Both the position numbers and the translations under genes were made by a program. The notes under the pieces were generated by a model. It saw only the letters and a program-made list of their open reading frames with translations, did no database searches and had not been told where the DNA came from. Source: Gentiana macrophylla (lineage: Eukaryota > Streptophyta > Magnoliopsida > Gentianales > Gentianaceae). From it: a stretch of 64,000 nucleotides of DNA. This document shows positions 23,831-35,859 of this stretch, piece after piece (within the stretch, counting starts at the first letter, position 1; each line of letters starts with the position of its first letter). The stretch covers positions 54,246,246 to 54,310,245 of the forward strand of contig CM047817.1 in NCBI GenBank assembly GCA_026214975.1. The letters run 5' to 3'.

Positions 23831-24208
23831 ATGTGGCATCCCGATATCTACCAAACTATTTGAACCATTGGTTAGTCGCATGACACACAACTAAACAAAG
23901 GGAATTACCAATCACAACTATTAACCATATTGAATCAAAAATACACAAAACAAAAATTTGGAGACCGCCAAAGATTGACGGTCAACCGACGGCCCGGCAA
24001 GAGAGTTGCCTCTTTGCCGCCGCGAACCGCCGCCACGGTGGTGGTGCCGCCCGCCAAATCGGCCGAGCACCACTCGATCTCGTTTTTTTTCTTTTCTTTT
24101 CATGTATCAATTTTGCAAATAAAAAATCTTTCATCTTTTAATTACGTGATTTAAACGATAAAATTAACTACGCATAATAACATGCTTAATTGCTTAAGCT
24201 CGAAGCTC

Positions 24209-24220
24209 GCTCTGCTACCA
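24209..24220 (-). other. Primer binding site of F
   Basis: On the minus strand, TGGTAGCAGAGC follows the LTR end by two bases. It has one mismatch to TGGTATCAGAGC, and fixes 24223-26243 as a 5' LTR. Confidence 0.75.
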
Positions 24221-24589
24221 TTTGTTAGGAAATCTATGCGGGAGCATTGAAATTTAAAATTTATTTCCTATCGACCCAAGATCGACTTCGTTTAAGCAAT
24301 AAACAAACGAGTTAGTAGACGGTGGTTACCTTGGTTGATCTAAAAGATCGACGCTTTGACCGTCTAAGGAGAGTAGTTCTGCATAGAGCCGCCCAAGCGT
24401 TCGGCCTCTACCGCTAGTCCACACGAACAGCCCGCCGGAATCCAATCATGGATTGCTATTGGAAAACTCCGGTTGCTAGACCGGCCTTTTTCCCCTCTCT
24501 CCAACTCTCTATATGATGCTCTCTATTTTACACAAGAACTATTAGTTCTTTTGAATTGTGTTGTATAAAAGAGCTTGACACCCACCTTC

Positions 24590-24597
24590 TATTTATA
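24590..24597 (-). promoter_or_regulatory. TATA box in the F LTR
   Basis: TATAAATA on the minus strand, in a context like that of the other LTR promoters in this window. Confidence 0.55.
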
Positions 24598-24840
24598 ATG
24601 AAAGTGGCGCCCCATATAGTGTGGAGGAGAAGAAAACCTTTTCCCAATAAAATAAGGAAAATATAATTTATTGATTTATCTCATTTATTATAATATCTTA
24701 TATTAAATAAATCTAGGATATTGTCAATATCTTATATTGAATATTTCAAGATATTGTCAAGATCTTATATTGACAATATTTATCTTATTACCATAAATCA
24801 ATTTACACATGTGTATATATCACATATATATTACACAAAT

Positions 24841-24843
<3 letters not shown>

Positions 24844-24914
<71 letters not shown>
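24844..24914. repeat. (AT)n microsatellite
   Basis: An uninterrupted run of about 35 AT units inside the F LTR. The left-edge copy of the LTR does not carry a run of this length. Confidence 0.97.
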
Positions 24915-24917
<3 letters not shown>

Positions 24918-26269
24918 TGCATGAATCACCAATTTGAATTGGTGCAAACACACGCCGGCACATATATACATTATTTATCAATATCTAATATTAATATATT
25001 TGGTAACACTATTAATTAAATTGCACAATCCAAGTGTATCTTATACACACACAAATTGCGCCACCTTAGCCAAAAAATTGGCATCCGTAATATTCTTTAA
25101 TTAATATAATATTATTAATATCTTGTATTTAATTTATTCATAATAAATAAATACCACCATATTAATTCACCACTATAACCCTTATAGTCTCGAGATAAAC
25201 TTTCCTTATTTGGTTATCATCTATAACAACATTTTAATCCGACTCGATGTTCATATGTGTGTGACCCGATAGGCTTCTGAATATGTTGGCAGTAGACACA
25301 ATGTGCAAATTACGAAAATGCCCTTCATGTCTAACGATCATGGGATAGCGTCTAGCAACACACCGTGACCCCCAATCATCGGAAGAGTCAAATGCAATGA
25401 CTACTACCTTTCATGTGAAACAGTTACCGTGTAACTTACAATCCTATCGCTGTAATAATATCCATACGGTCGTTAGTCGAGTGTCAAAACATCAACGACC
25501 GTATCTTATAATCTGGATATCAAACTCTCTCGAAGAAACACATTTACTCCCACTTTTCAAAGATTCATGGGAGCTAGACATTCCTTATAAGAAGGCCATT
25601 TCGGATATTCAATCCTAATCATAGGATACGCGATTCCCAGACGACCAATCATGTATACTCCGCATGCTTCAATATCATACCCAATCACTACCGCATGATC
25701 GCACCGTGGCTAGGGGAAACCTCAATAGTGTCAAAGCATGACAATCCACACCGTGATGCCATGAAGACTCCGGTCAAAAGGATAATTACACAACCGTCAC
25801 ATAGTGTGACACTTATCCGTGTAAGTGGGTCAGTCTAACGTACGCATTCTCTAATACACGTCCACGTACAGTCCAAGTGTCTCTACACTTCGATAGATGA
25901 GATCTATCCCTGCCCTAAAGATAGAAGACATCTAATACGTGCTAGCCTGTTCATACTATCAATGCCCTGTTTGATAGTACATCAGCCTAGAGACATTTAA
26001 GTATCAAACTTATTAATGTGATTAGAGATCTCATCAACCATAATCACCTATCATGGTTTCTCTATCACAGTTTAATACTAAGGACGTTATCATATAACAA
26101 TTCACAATTGGTTCTTAAAAAGAACATATATATGACAACAGAAAAGCCATTTTATATATGTATAAACATAAAGAAATAGTTGAAATGATCCGACCCGGTC
26201 GGATCCGGTCCAACCCGATTGGGTTTAGGACACTATTTCAACATCAAACTCATTTTATGATGACCAAAA

Positions 26270-27451
26270 CATAGACTATAAAGTTAGAATTCAGGCAATA
26301 TTGTGATGACCTGAACTGAATCTATAGATCTTCTATGAAGACCTAACATATATAAGGTCAATGTTATCTTAGATGATTTATCTAAGTTATGTTGTACTCT
26401 GATTAAGTCAATTATAATTAGATGAAGAATAGATTACTGAGTTTTTGAAGAAGTGTAAAAACTCAGTTAATGCTCTTAAAGCTGAAAACTGACTAGTCCA
26501 CAGAAAATCAGATTCAAGCTGAAGATATAAAAACTGAAGAAAGATCTAACAGTTATAAAGGAAACTATTTTATTAGATACACAGAATTGTCAGAATGGAC
26601 ACTGACATTCAACATAATAAGTAGGACCACCAACGGCTACAAGAATTCAAATTCAAATAAGATGAACGTTGGAAATACCCTATAAATAGGTCACTACTAA
26701 CACAAGAAGAAGTGTGGTGATCAAAAAAATCTATTGAGAAATATTCAAGTAAAGGGGAAAGTGAATTAATAAGAACTCCTGATGTATGCTTTGTTGAAAG
26801 GTCAAGAAATCTTCAAAGTCTTCTCTAACGTTCAATGAAGCAACAAGATCAAGCAGTTGAAGAAAAACAGAGCTTGAGCAAATCATATACATCAATAAGA
26901 ATAAGCTCAAATCACAAGTTGAATCATAGTTATTGATTCAAGTCTGAACTTTGAATTTATCAAAGGTTTTAGGCTGTGAAAGACCAAGAAGGAGTGAAGG
27001 ACAATTGAGCTTCAGTCAGGAAGACTGTGTTTAGGGTGAGCTGGTGAAGAGGCAATACAACCCTTCAAGGACTAGGGGTGCAAGAAGTTGCATAGCAGCA
27101 ATTTTACATGTTCTATAGTTGCTTAAATAGTGAAGTTAAGGATTCGTCAAGGACTATCAGTTTAGGACTTTTTGTAACCGAGCTACCTCAAAGAATTCTA
27201 GTGGAATTTTCCTCCGCATAACAGGGGAAGAGAAGATTGATAGGATTACACCACCTGAAACCTCTATAAATTCTATCTTATTTACTTACTTACCTTACGC
27301 ATTTACTAATTGCATAATCGTTTATATTACATCAGATCAAACACTCAGCAAACATAAGAAACTTAATCTGGTTAAAGATTCAGTTTTTGGGGACAAGTTT
27401 ATTCACCCATTTCCCCTCAAAACTTGTGTCAGCCTTTTAAAAGGACCAACA
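26270..27451 (+). repeat. 5' LTR of element E, 5'-truncated
   Basis: It is homologous to the A LTR from about its position 420 onward and ends GGACCAACA. The first part is missing, and the F LTR end is 26 bp away; 26244-26269 I cannot assign. TATAAATA is at 26681-26688. Confidence 0.75.
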
Positions 27452-27453
27452 AT

Positions 27454-27465
27454 TGGTATCAGAGC
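27454..27465 (+). other. Primer binding site of E, first copy
   Basis: TGGTATCAGAGC, a perfect initiator-Met-tRNA-type site, two bases after the LTR end. Confidence 0.85.
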
Positions 27466-27558
27466 TGTGCTTCTATTCTGAAGAAATCCATAGTTGAATC
27501 TCAATATTAGTTTGTTTTCTTGAAGTGACTAGTCATCAGTTATTCCGATACTAACAAT

Positions 27559-27570
27559 TGGTATCAGAGC
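27559..27570 (+). repeat. Second copy of the E primer binding site (tandem duplication)
   Basis: ACTAACAATTGGTATCAGAG followed by C repeats the LTR-end/primer-site junction about 105 bp downstream. The following text (ACTAGTCATCAG and ACTAGCCATCAG) is also repeated, so the leader is a diverged tandem duplication spanning about 27445-27660. Confidence 0.8.
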
Positions 27571-27680
27571 AGTTCTTCCTTTAAGATGTGATCAAAAGTT
27601 GTTAGTGCTTTGAGTCTTTAGCTTAAAGTAACTAGCCATCAGCAATTTCCATTAGTTTTCAAAGTTTTCAAAACTGCATC

Positions 27681-28860
27681 ATGGATACACAACATCACTT
27701 CAGAAGTTTAATTAACTACTCATTTTTAAGATTTGATGAATACAAAAGAAAATTGCAGGCTCTTGGTGCTGACACCCAATAAAGATTATCGAGACGCTCA
27801 TTGAAAATTCAATGGACACCATTAACAATGAGAACTCTGAGATTTTACCATTAAGTCGCACAAGATTATATCGAAAGTGATGAAGAAATCATTCTTTTCA
27901 GAGTTGAACCAGCAAAGGACAATGCCCTATCAAGTAAAGGAAAAAAGATAGTGCAAGATGAAGAAGCGGAAATTGAGAACTTATCGATCAAACAACATGA
28001 GGTAAATATTTCTACATCCAATTGTCACACTGCTGTGGACAATTGTAGAAATGCAGATTTCAATGAAACTTTTGACATACTCATAAAGGAATTAGAGGAA
28101 ATTCAAAAGAATTATGAGAATGTCAAAAAGGAAAAAGAATTGTTGAAAGTTGAAGTTCTAAAATTAAATGCTGAGATTAATTTTATCAAGGATAACAATG
28201 GAACTCAGGAAAATTTCTTAACTGATGAGATAATGATAATAATAAATATCTTTGAATCATCAGTTGATCCAATTCTAATGTTTAGCTCAAACCAAGAAAC
28301 CCATTTGAAAACAAAAGCAGTTTATGGTTTGACAATCAATGCAATTCTAAGTTCAGACCTAGTTTGCTTGCACCTAAGTTTTTGGTCGCTCAAAAGTCGA
28401 AACTTAAAAGCTGATAAAATTGTTAGAACTGACAAAAACATAGCACAACCTTGATCAAAAACTGACAAAACTTTAAAATCAGTTGGTGACAACTCGCAAA
28501 CTGACATATTCTACAGAAAAACTCATAAGGCTGAAAAAAGAGAACTGATCAGAGATCAGTCAATAGAACATTAAAGTCATATTCAGCTGAGAATGACACT
28601 CATTCATGGAATAATATATTCGGGGGAAAGGGAGACTCTTTCCAACTGATGAAGACTGGAATGGACCCATGATCACTCAGTCCCACAAAATTTTCAAGAA
28701 AAAGACGATCGAGTCGAAACAGCAAAATTTTGTGAAACTGACTTTACCAAGTCAAAAGTTCAAGAAAGATATGTAAGAAAAATGAAATCAGTTTGGAGAA
28801 AATTGAAAGATCTCAAAAAGCAGATTAATTCTAAGAAACATAAGGCATCCTAAGAATTAA
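27681..28860 (+). pseudogene. gag: gag-derived ORF of element E, pol-less
   Basis: The start is the ATG at 27681 (MDTQHHFRSLINYSF, then RFDEYKRKLQAL), matching the RFDEYKR opening of A, B and C. The frame breaks near 27780. A 167-codon ORF at 27951-28454 contains a coiled-coil (EELEEIQKNYENVKKEKELL). Near 28620-28660 the C-terminal gag words GKGRLFPTDEDWN match GKGRLYPTDDDWN in B. The central copia gag domain and the zinc knuckle are not seen. It may have retained an assembly role if E used to move in trans; now it is broken. Confidence 0.65.
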
Positions 28861-29257
28861 CCTAAAATCTAATCAGAAAGGACCCAAATAGATATGGCTA
28901 CCAAAAAGCTCTTAATTTGTTTTGCTGATGAAAACTGACTGCCAAAGAAAAATGGAATGCTGACATCCTCAAAACTGAGATGTCAATGACGGATCAGGAA
29001 AACAAAACTGAGATACAGTCAACTGAAGACTGATCAAGATGATGATAAGATCAAAGCTGAACCCTTACAGCTGGTGATACAGCACATCAATTGTATATAA
29101 TGATACAGGCTACACTTAGTAGAAAAGTCGTACCCTACACAGATCTCAATCGTCCATCTTCTCCAATCACCACCTTTTTTGCATCTCAATGCCTGATGTG
29201 ATTTATGACAAGACGGTTTAAACCCACTAAAAATTTCCAATCTCCAAATCTACCACC

Positions 29258-29265
29258 TATAAATA
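29258..29265 (+). promoter_or_regulatory. Internal TATA box upstream of the E post-pol ORF
   Basis: TATAAATA in CCACCTATAAATACTC lies 118 bp before the ATG at 29376. The leader between them is T/C/A-rich, as in plant 5' UTRs. B has CCACCTATTTATTC and C has CCCCTATACATC at the matching place. It may drive a separate post-pol transcript. Confidence 0.5.
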
Positions 29266-29375
29266 CTCTTATATTATCCTTATCAATTCTTTACACTCAG
29301 TTTTTGCTCAATCTTAGTATGAAAAATTATTTCTATCTTCAAATTTTTCAATATTCACTCCCATAATCAGAAATT

Positions 29376-32300
29376 ATGACTTTCACCAGAGTTGAAGCCG
29401 GTTTGATCATTTCACCTGATCAATATCTTGATTAGACCTTGTTAAGCAAATCGTAAACAAAATCAAAAAAAAGCAAAGGTCTTGAAGAAGAATTCAATAT
29501 TACTCTAGAGAATGTTTGTGTAGAAAGCATTGGAGATTTCTATGAGTTTGAAAGGACAGCCTTAGAAGAAGAAAAGGTCTACATAACCAATGTCAATGAA
29601 AAGGAAATTAAGGTCACTAAGAACCTTATTGCAGATATCTTCGGTTTTGAGAAGTCTGGATACTCTTCTGCTATCAAATTATCCAAATAGCAAAGAGAGA
29701 AATAGTGGAAGGACATTGCAATTAAATGAGATTTGAATGTCTCATTGTCAGGATCAACAGGTTTCCTCAAACCTGAGTTTAATTATCTGACTAAGATGCT
29801 AGAAAATTGTGTAATTGGGAATGCAGGCAATTTTAGCAATCTATCTGCATCATGTTAGATTTGTTGTATGTGATATGATTCGAAGAGAACTTTAATTGGT
29901 AGAGATATATTCTGGACCAAATAGCAGCACAATCATCTGATCTACCTAAGAAGAAAACTGATGTAAAGATAGGGAGATTCTATCATAAGAAGACACTTGT
30001 GTTAATGGCACAAAGGATCATTGATCATTTTGGAATTGCAGAGAGAAGATCAACTGCAGTTGTTGATGGAAAAATGAGAGTAAAGGATGAGAAGAACAAA
30101 TTTGGAAAAAGGTAAGCTGAAGGTTCTGAAGATGAACCTAAAAAGAAAAGAAAAAGATCATCCAAGAAAGTCACCATAGAAGAAGCATTTGAAGATCTTG
30201 AAAGAGAAAAAGAGAAAGCTGGAAGCATTGGAGAAGCAAAAGTTGTTGAAGTAACTGAGAAGAGCAAGGAACCATCACCAGTAAAATCTGTGACTTCAAA
30301 AACTGGAGGTCAAACAAAGAAACCAAAAGCGAAAATTTGAAACCCTACAAAATTCATTCTTTGAAGATGCACCCATTCAAGAATCAGTTGAAGAAGTTGA
30401 AGAACTCGTTCCACCACTACCAGAAGCTGACACTCTGGGGGAAGAAACCCTAAGAACTGAAGTTGATGATGAGGAAACTGATAGTGATGTGGAACTGATT
30501 GGACCTGGTGTAATTGCAATGCTCAACTTGATAGCTAAATAAAGATCTACACCACAAAAGTCAGCCTCTAGACTTGTGTATGAAGAATCAACTAGAGAAT
30601 TGGAAGCCTCTCAGTCTAAAGTCAAAGAAGCTGTTGAGATTGAATTTGCCCCACAACAAGTCATCACCCAGGATGAACCTGTTGAAGAAAGTCAAAACAA
30701 AATTGATGAACTTAAGGAAGAAAAGGAACCGATTCTTTGAATCGAGGCCGAACCAACAAGCTCGAACCAAGTAAGCTTCAAGTAATTTGAATCAAAAGAG
30801 GGTTCTAAATAGAATCTTTGAACTTGTAGTGAAGGCGTTTAGATTGAGAATGTTGATGAACAATGTACTATTGAAACTGAATCATCTATCATCCCAGTTT
30901 TTGCTTAGGGGGAATCTAGCAAAACTAAATTAGAGAAAACCGAAGAACAATTTGGGACTCTAGTTAAATCGAACTTGGAAGCTCTAGAGAAACTTAAGAC
31001 ATCATAACCTTGACTTGATCCTTACATCGATATTGGGAAACCGATTGAAGGCGATGTAGAAGACTTCATGCTTATCAACATTGGAAGATCGGCTCATTCA
31101 AAAATCAAAGAAATCAACTAGAAGCCATGGAAAGCCTGAGAACAATGGTTCTTTGATTTATTCAATATTACTCATCTATCTCAACTATTATGGATTCGAA
31201 GAATTTTTGAGTAATGGATATTCTCTAATAAGAAACAGTTACTGGAAATAGTATACTAAAGGAGAAACTTCATAGTCAAAGAAAGATAATAATAATGATG
31301 ATGATGATGATTCACAGGGAGATCCTGATCTACAAAAAGGGATTCTTGCCTATCTCTAAGAAAAAGAAGCAGACAAAGGTATTGCTGAAGAGAAATCAGA
31401 AGAATATAGTTCTGAAGAAAGTGATGATTCAGACTCTGAGACTCATTCTGAATCAAGAAAAGAAGAAGATGAAGAAGGTTATCAATCACCGACTGACAGA
31501 GAAGTTCTTGAGATACCAAAAGCTGAAGCTGACCACGCAGGAGAAAGAACTGATGATGAGTTTGATGTACAACTGTCACCAGTAAGAGAGGTCGATCCTA
31601 CCACCCTAGATGAAATAAGGAGACAATCTGAAAAGAGAAGGAAGTCTGAAGATTACAAGGGAAAACTGAAAGATATCATCTCTCCACTATCCAAAGAAAA
31701 GAGGGATGCTAAGAAAGCGTGCGAGGGTGACGAAGGCAAAAACAGAGAAGAAAGTTGGCGAAAGGATATACCAACACAAGTGAGTTCATTAAATACAATT
31801 TCAATGAGCTTGTGAGGATACAAAATGAAGATATGGGCATCTTTTGAAATGTGTTGCAATCATTGGAAGAAAACAAGAATGAAAGATCTAATATGGAAAA
31901 GAGGCTAGACAGTGTGAAGATTGATTGTCAAGACACATTAATCGAAATCGGAAAGACAACCATTGAAGCAAGCTAGGAAAAGCGAGACTCAAGAGAGATT
32001 GGACGTCATGGTTACTAATGTACATGATATGATGCTTCTCTGGAAAATTCCATGAAGACTAAGTGGTTGCGAGAAACCATATTGGCATCAAATCAACTGC
32101 ACTTAAATTCTTATGAGAAGCTTGATTTATAAAGATGATGTCAATAAAGGGGAAAGTCTGGACATTTTAAAAGTCAATGCAGCTGAAATTCCTGAAGTTC
32201 TTGAAAGTATCGATGAGAAAATGGTTGAACTCAGGAAAGCCAGAGGAGACATGGATGATGAAGAAATGAAGCTAATTGGGAAATTTTCTGAACCAACTGA

Positions 32301-32747
32301 GAAAAGACATGGCTTGCATTCACAACTTTACATCATTTTCAAAGAACTACCTACAAAGGAAGGTGAATCAAGAGAACAAGCCTTAGAAAGTTTTCTAATC
32401 ATGCAGAAGTACTTGTTCATTATTGGAATAAACTGAACAAATTGGAAAGAAACGGTAGGCTAGAAGAAGCTGGAAAGAAAGTTGAACAAACTGACTCTGA
32501 GTTTGTCAAAGATCTACTGAAGATAGCTACCAGTGAAAAGTTAAGAAAAATCGTGTTTGTATTTGCAATATTGTTCAAGAGTAAGTTTTTCGGAAAGCAC
32601 AATATGACAAATTCATGGAATGTCTAGGCAAATATTAATGGGATTGAGAGCAGTTCAACAAATCTTCCCTTGAATGAAATTGCTAAACAAAATGACAAGA
32701 AATTTGAAGGAACTGACCAAGGAAAGGGAAAGGAAGCTGAAACGTAG
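29376..32747 (+). pseudogene. post-pol ORF of element E (coiled-coil protein), broken
   Basis: The start MTFTRVEAGLIISPDQY at 29376 is the first ATG after the leader. In successive frames it carries words shared with B and C: FNYLTKMLENCVIGN (FGYLSRWLSRHVIGK in C) and IGRFYHKKTL (IGRFRPKKTL in C), then KLIGKFSEPTEKR at 32270 (QLIEKYSHPGDKR in B). Between these it has Lys-rich and very acidic stretches (31270-31600) and a helical, charged C-terminus (32113-32436). It ends near 32747. At about 3.4 kb it is longer than the B version. Function is unknown. Stops and shifts make it inactive. Confidence 0.65.
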
Positions 32748-32895
32748 TTTCATTTTCATGTATTGTTGTATTTTAATACCTTGTTCTCTGTAACTCAGTA
32801 TCATCAATAACAACTCAGTTTCTCGGTTCTTCGTGTTTATTATTATTTTGTCCATATCTTTTTGCATTGCTTTTAAGGAGGGTATTGAATTCATC

Positions 32896-32909
32896 AAAAA
32901 GGGGGAAAT
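32896..32909 (+). other. Polypurine tract of E
   Basis: AAAAAGGGGGAAAT directly precedes the TGTTGG start of the 3' LTR. Confidence 0.8.
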
Positions 32910-32962
32910 TGTTGGAAATAAAATTTATGTTTTTGTTGATGATTCATCAGTTAATCAGTTAT
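32910..32962 (+). repeat. 3' LTR of E, first 53 bp only
   Basis: TGTTGGAAATAAAATTTATG start, cut by element C. The last five bases, GTTAT, should be repeated beyond the right end of C, off the window. Confidence 0.8.
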
Positions 32963-34734
32963 TGTTGGTCCCTTGGAAAGACTAACACATGTTTAGAGAG
33001 GAGGGGGTGAGTAAACTTGTCACCAAAAACGGATTTTAAACTAATTAAGGTTAAGTTAAAAACTTGTATGGAGTTAAGCTGACTGAGCTGAGTCTAAGTC
33101 AAACTGACTTAAGCAAAACTGAGTCAACCGGCAGCGGATATAGTTTTAGCCTTTTTCTTGATCTTGTTATTCTATATGAAAGCTGAGTGTGCTAAACTGA
33201 ATTCTGGTGAATATCAGTTTGTGAGTTGTGAGGTGTATAACAATCAATTATCAGAATACTGTAGATAAATGCTAAATAAATAAATAAATGCGTAAAGTAA
33301 ATAAACAAGAATTATAGAGGTTCCAGGTGGTGTAATCCGTCAGTCCTCTCTTCCCCTATGGTGTAGAAGGAAAATTCCACTAGAACTTCTTGAGATGAGT
33401 TGTTACAAAAAGTCATAAACAATAGTCCTTGGCTAATCCTAGCTTCACTATCTAAACAGATGTAGAACATGTAGAATTGCTGCTCTTTAATTGCTTGAAC
33501 ACTGGTCCTTGAAGGGTTACATATGCCTCTTCACCATCTATCACCACAAACACAGTCTACCCGACTGCTGTGACAACTGTCCTTGGCAAAACCTTCCCGG
33601 TTTGCTTCACAGTGTAAACCTTTGATGTAGAATCAAAGTTGGGTTGAGAATCAATAAATTGATTATTGTTTGTGGGTCTTCAAAGTGTCTGATTCTTGAT
33701 AAATTATGTGTAGTTTGAACACTTTAAGATATTGTTGATATTATCTTGTTATAGCATAGTGAGATAGCAATTCGAATAAAATGACTAATGCACAAAATGC
33801 TTCTTGTTCACTTGATTATTCTCTCTTCTTGATGCAAAGTCCTCTATTTATTGTGTGAGGTCCATCGTTCATCTTGTTTGAATTCGAATTGTATCAACGT
33901 CTATCTTGTAACGGCTATATTTTGTGACCGTTCTGATGTGTCAGTATTTCATCCAATAGAATTGCTTTCTTTAAAAACGTTCGACTGTACTGTTAGTTTG
34001 TTGGATGACTGACATATAAAACTGAGTTTCCTTATCAGTTTTATACTGTGTTTATCATTTGTCAGTTTCATGACTGACTTGGAGCATTAACTGAGATTTT
34101 ACACTTTTTCAAATATCAGTACTCCAATTTTCATCTGATTATAAATTGACTTAATCAGAGTACACCATATGCAATTAACTTCTAAGAATTCATTGTCCTT
34201 ATAATTCTTAGGTCTTCATATAAGATCCATAAAGTCAGTTCAGGTCACCACAAACTTGCCTGAAGTCTAACTTTATAGTCTCAACTTGTAATCTTTATAA
34301 CTGAGTTTGACCCCCCAGTTCTTCAACCTTCAATAACTGAGTTTGTGACCCTCAGCTCTTCATTAACTGAGTTTGAACCCTCAGTTCTTCAATCTTCTAA
34401 ATAAGCCAACCGAGTTTGTGTCCCTCAGCGAACTTATCTTCTTCAGTTCTATATTGGTGTAGTCTGAGTCAGTTTGTTTATCTTATTGATTTCCAGTTTT
34501 CTAGATGACTTCCAGTTTTCAGTTTTATGACACACTAACTATTACGATTGGTTTATGCGATGTAACCTATACAAATATCATACACTAGTAAAACCTATAC
34601 ATTCAATTCTAGACATCTTTTAGCTTTTCCTTTGTAATATGATTTAGCTGACAAAGACTTCATCAATGAGGTTAAGGTAATATACTGAGTAAATATGATG
34701 AATTATCATCAAAACATAAATTTTATTTCCAACA
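32963..34734 (-). repeat. 3' LTR of element C
   Basis: 1772 bp. In plus coordinates it runs TGTTGGTCCCTTGGAAAG to TTTATTTCCAACA. The TATA position reads AATAAATA (33845-33852, minus). Confidence 0.9.
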
Positions 34735-34757
34735 ATTTCCTCCTTTTTGATGATGCC
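34735..34757 (-). other. Polypurine tract of C
   Basis: Minus strand ATCAAAAAGGAGGAAAT abuts the 3' LTR. An A interrupts the G run found in the other copies. Confidence 0.7.
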
Positions 34758-34882
34758 AAAACTCTCCCTAAAAGAAAAGCTTAAAGATCAAAACAATGTA
34801 AAACAATGTAAAACTAGAAAACTAGATTTCATTAGAATACGCAAAAAATTGAATAGTTACACTTTGTTCAAATAAATTTTAG

Positions 34883-35854
34883 CTAGAGTCTAAGCACTTT
34901 TCTGTGCTTTTTATGTAACTGTGATACACTTCATCTCTTTGTCATGTAGACGATAATCATGTTCTAGCTTGGAGTCTTCCTTAGAAAAGGTTTTGTTATA
35001 GTCTACTTGACTCCCTTCTTTCCATTTCCTCCATAAGATTAACTTTGGTAAAAGCGGATTCATCCAAGTAGTATTTTCAAATTACGCTACATCGACTTTC
35101 ATTTGTTCAACTTTGTCTTTTATCTTCTGTTTGTCTTCAATTTTCTTGATCATCTTATGTTGCACCATCTTCTGATTGTAGAGTTCATCAGATAAGAAGT
35201 AGTTCAAGGATTCTTCAATAGTCTTATCCTTGTACTTGGCTTTGATAGGATTATGATCTTTGACAAACTTTAACCACAGATCCTTTGAAAGAGTAGCTTT
35301 CCGATCTCCAGGTTGACTATATTTTTCAATGAGATGCTCGTCAGTTAGCTGTTTCTTTAAGAACTTTGGATCGATTTATATTTTTCCAATTCATCTTCAA
35401 GTTGCTTCATTTCTTTAAGTAACTTCACTTTTCTTCTTGACTTCCTCCATTACGGCATCATACAATTGATCTACCAAAGTATGGGTTGTCTTTTGATCGG
35501 TGAGATCGTTCTTTGAGAAGCAAGTACTTCGTTGATATCTTTGATTCATATGCCGGTGATCCTGAGCATATGTTCCCTATCTATCTGCTGGTTGAGTCTT
35601 CAAGTTTCGGTTTAAGTAACAAAATTTCTGAGGCAGAACTTGAACTTGACTTATGGATCCTTTCTAGTCTAGCATGAACCGAGATATCTGTTTTAGTTCT
35701 ATAATCTAGATATCCTGATATATTGGATAAAAGTCCATTGTATGCATCCTTTTGGCTGAGCACAATCTTCAAGTTCTCATGAACTTTGCTCAATTCGTCC
35801 TTTGTTAGGATATCAGAAGGATCATATGTTGCTTCTGTTTGAACTTTAGACTGA
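34883..35854 (-). pseudogene. post-pol ORF of element C, 3' half
   Basis: This is the C-terminal half of the extra ORF: TYDPSDILTKDELSKVHENL, then SSSSASEILLLK, matching TYDPSDCLSKDELAKVHENL and SSSSASEIVLLK in B. It lies right beside the D insertion. Downstream frames are shifted but remain alignable to B down to the stop near 34883. The 5' half is at 56894-58269. Confidence 0.75.
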
Positions 35855-35859
35855 GTGAT

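Larger units (their letters stand above)
22993..24222 (-). mobile_element. Element F interior, non-coding, 5' part
   Basis: It directly follows the F primer binding site on the minus strand. No long ORF is present. It holds AT-rich stretches and the palindromic repeats at 23530-23830. The interior enters the N gap, and a 3' LTR of this copy is not seen. The lack of gag where gag should start suggests a non-autonomous element, but the gap hides the rest. Confidence 0.6.
24223..26243 (-). repeat. 5' LTR of element F
   Basis: Minus strand from TGTTGAAATAGTGTCC to TTTCCTAACA, about 2.02 kb. TATAAATA is at 24590-24597 (minus), followed by a leader matching the left-edge copy. It contains the (AT)n run at 24844-24914. 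An inverted relative is at 1-2520. The outer end is set by the TG...CA rule and could be off by a few bases, because no second LTR of this copy is visible. Confidence 0.75.
26244..32962 (+). mobile_element. Element E: pol-less member of the copia family, outermost layer of the nest
   Basis: Order: 5'-truncated LTR, primer site (duplicated), gag, spacer with a TATA box, post-pol ORF, polypurine tract, and the first 53 bp of a 3' LTR that begins TGTTGGAAATAAAATTT at 32910. No protease, integrase, RT or RNase H can be found between gag and the post-pol ORF. Element C then interrupts the 3' LTR; the rest of E should lie beyond C off the right edge. E would need pol in trans. Confidence 0.8.

Noticed and set aside
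24721..24915. 64-codon ORF ending in alternating Ile-Tyr
   Set aside because: It is the translation of the (AT)n microsatellite in the F LTR.
27454..27465. tRNA gene fragments at the TGGTATCAGAGC sites
   Set aside because: Only the short primer-complementary word is present and it follows LTR ends; no cloverleaf is seen.
32910..34734. One continuous LTR from 32910 to 34734
   Set aside because: The first 53 bp are the plus-strand start of the family LTR after a polypurine tract; from 32963 the sequence is the family LTR in reverse. They belong to two elements.
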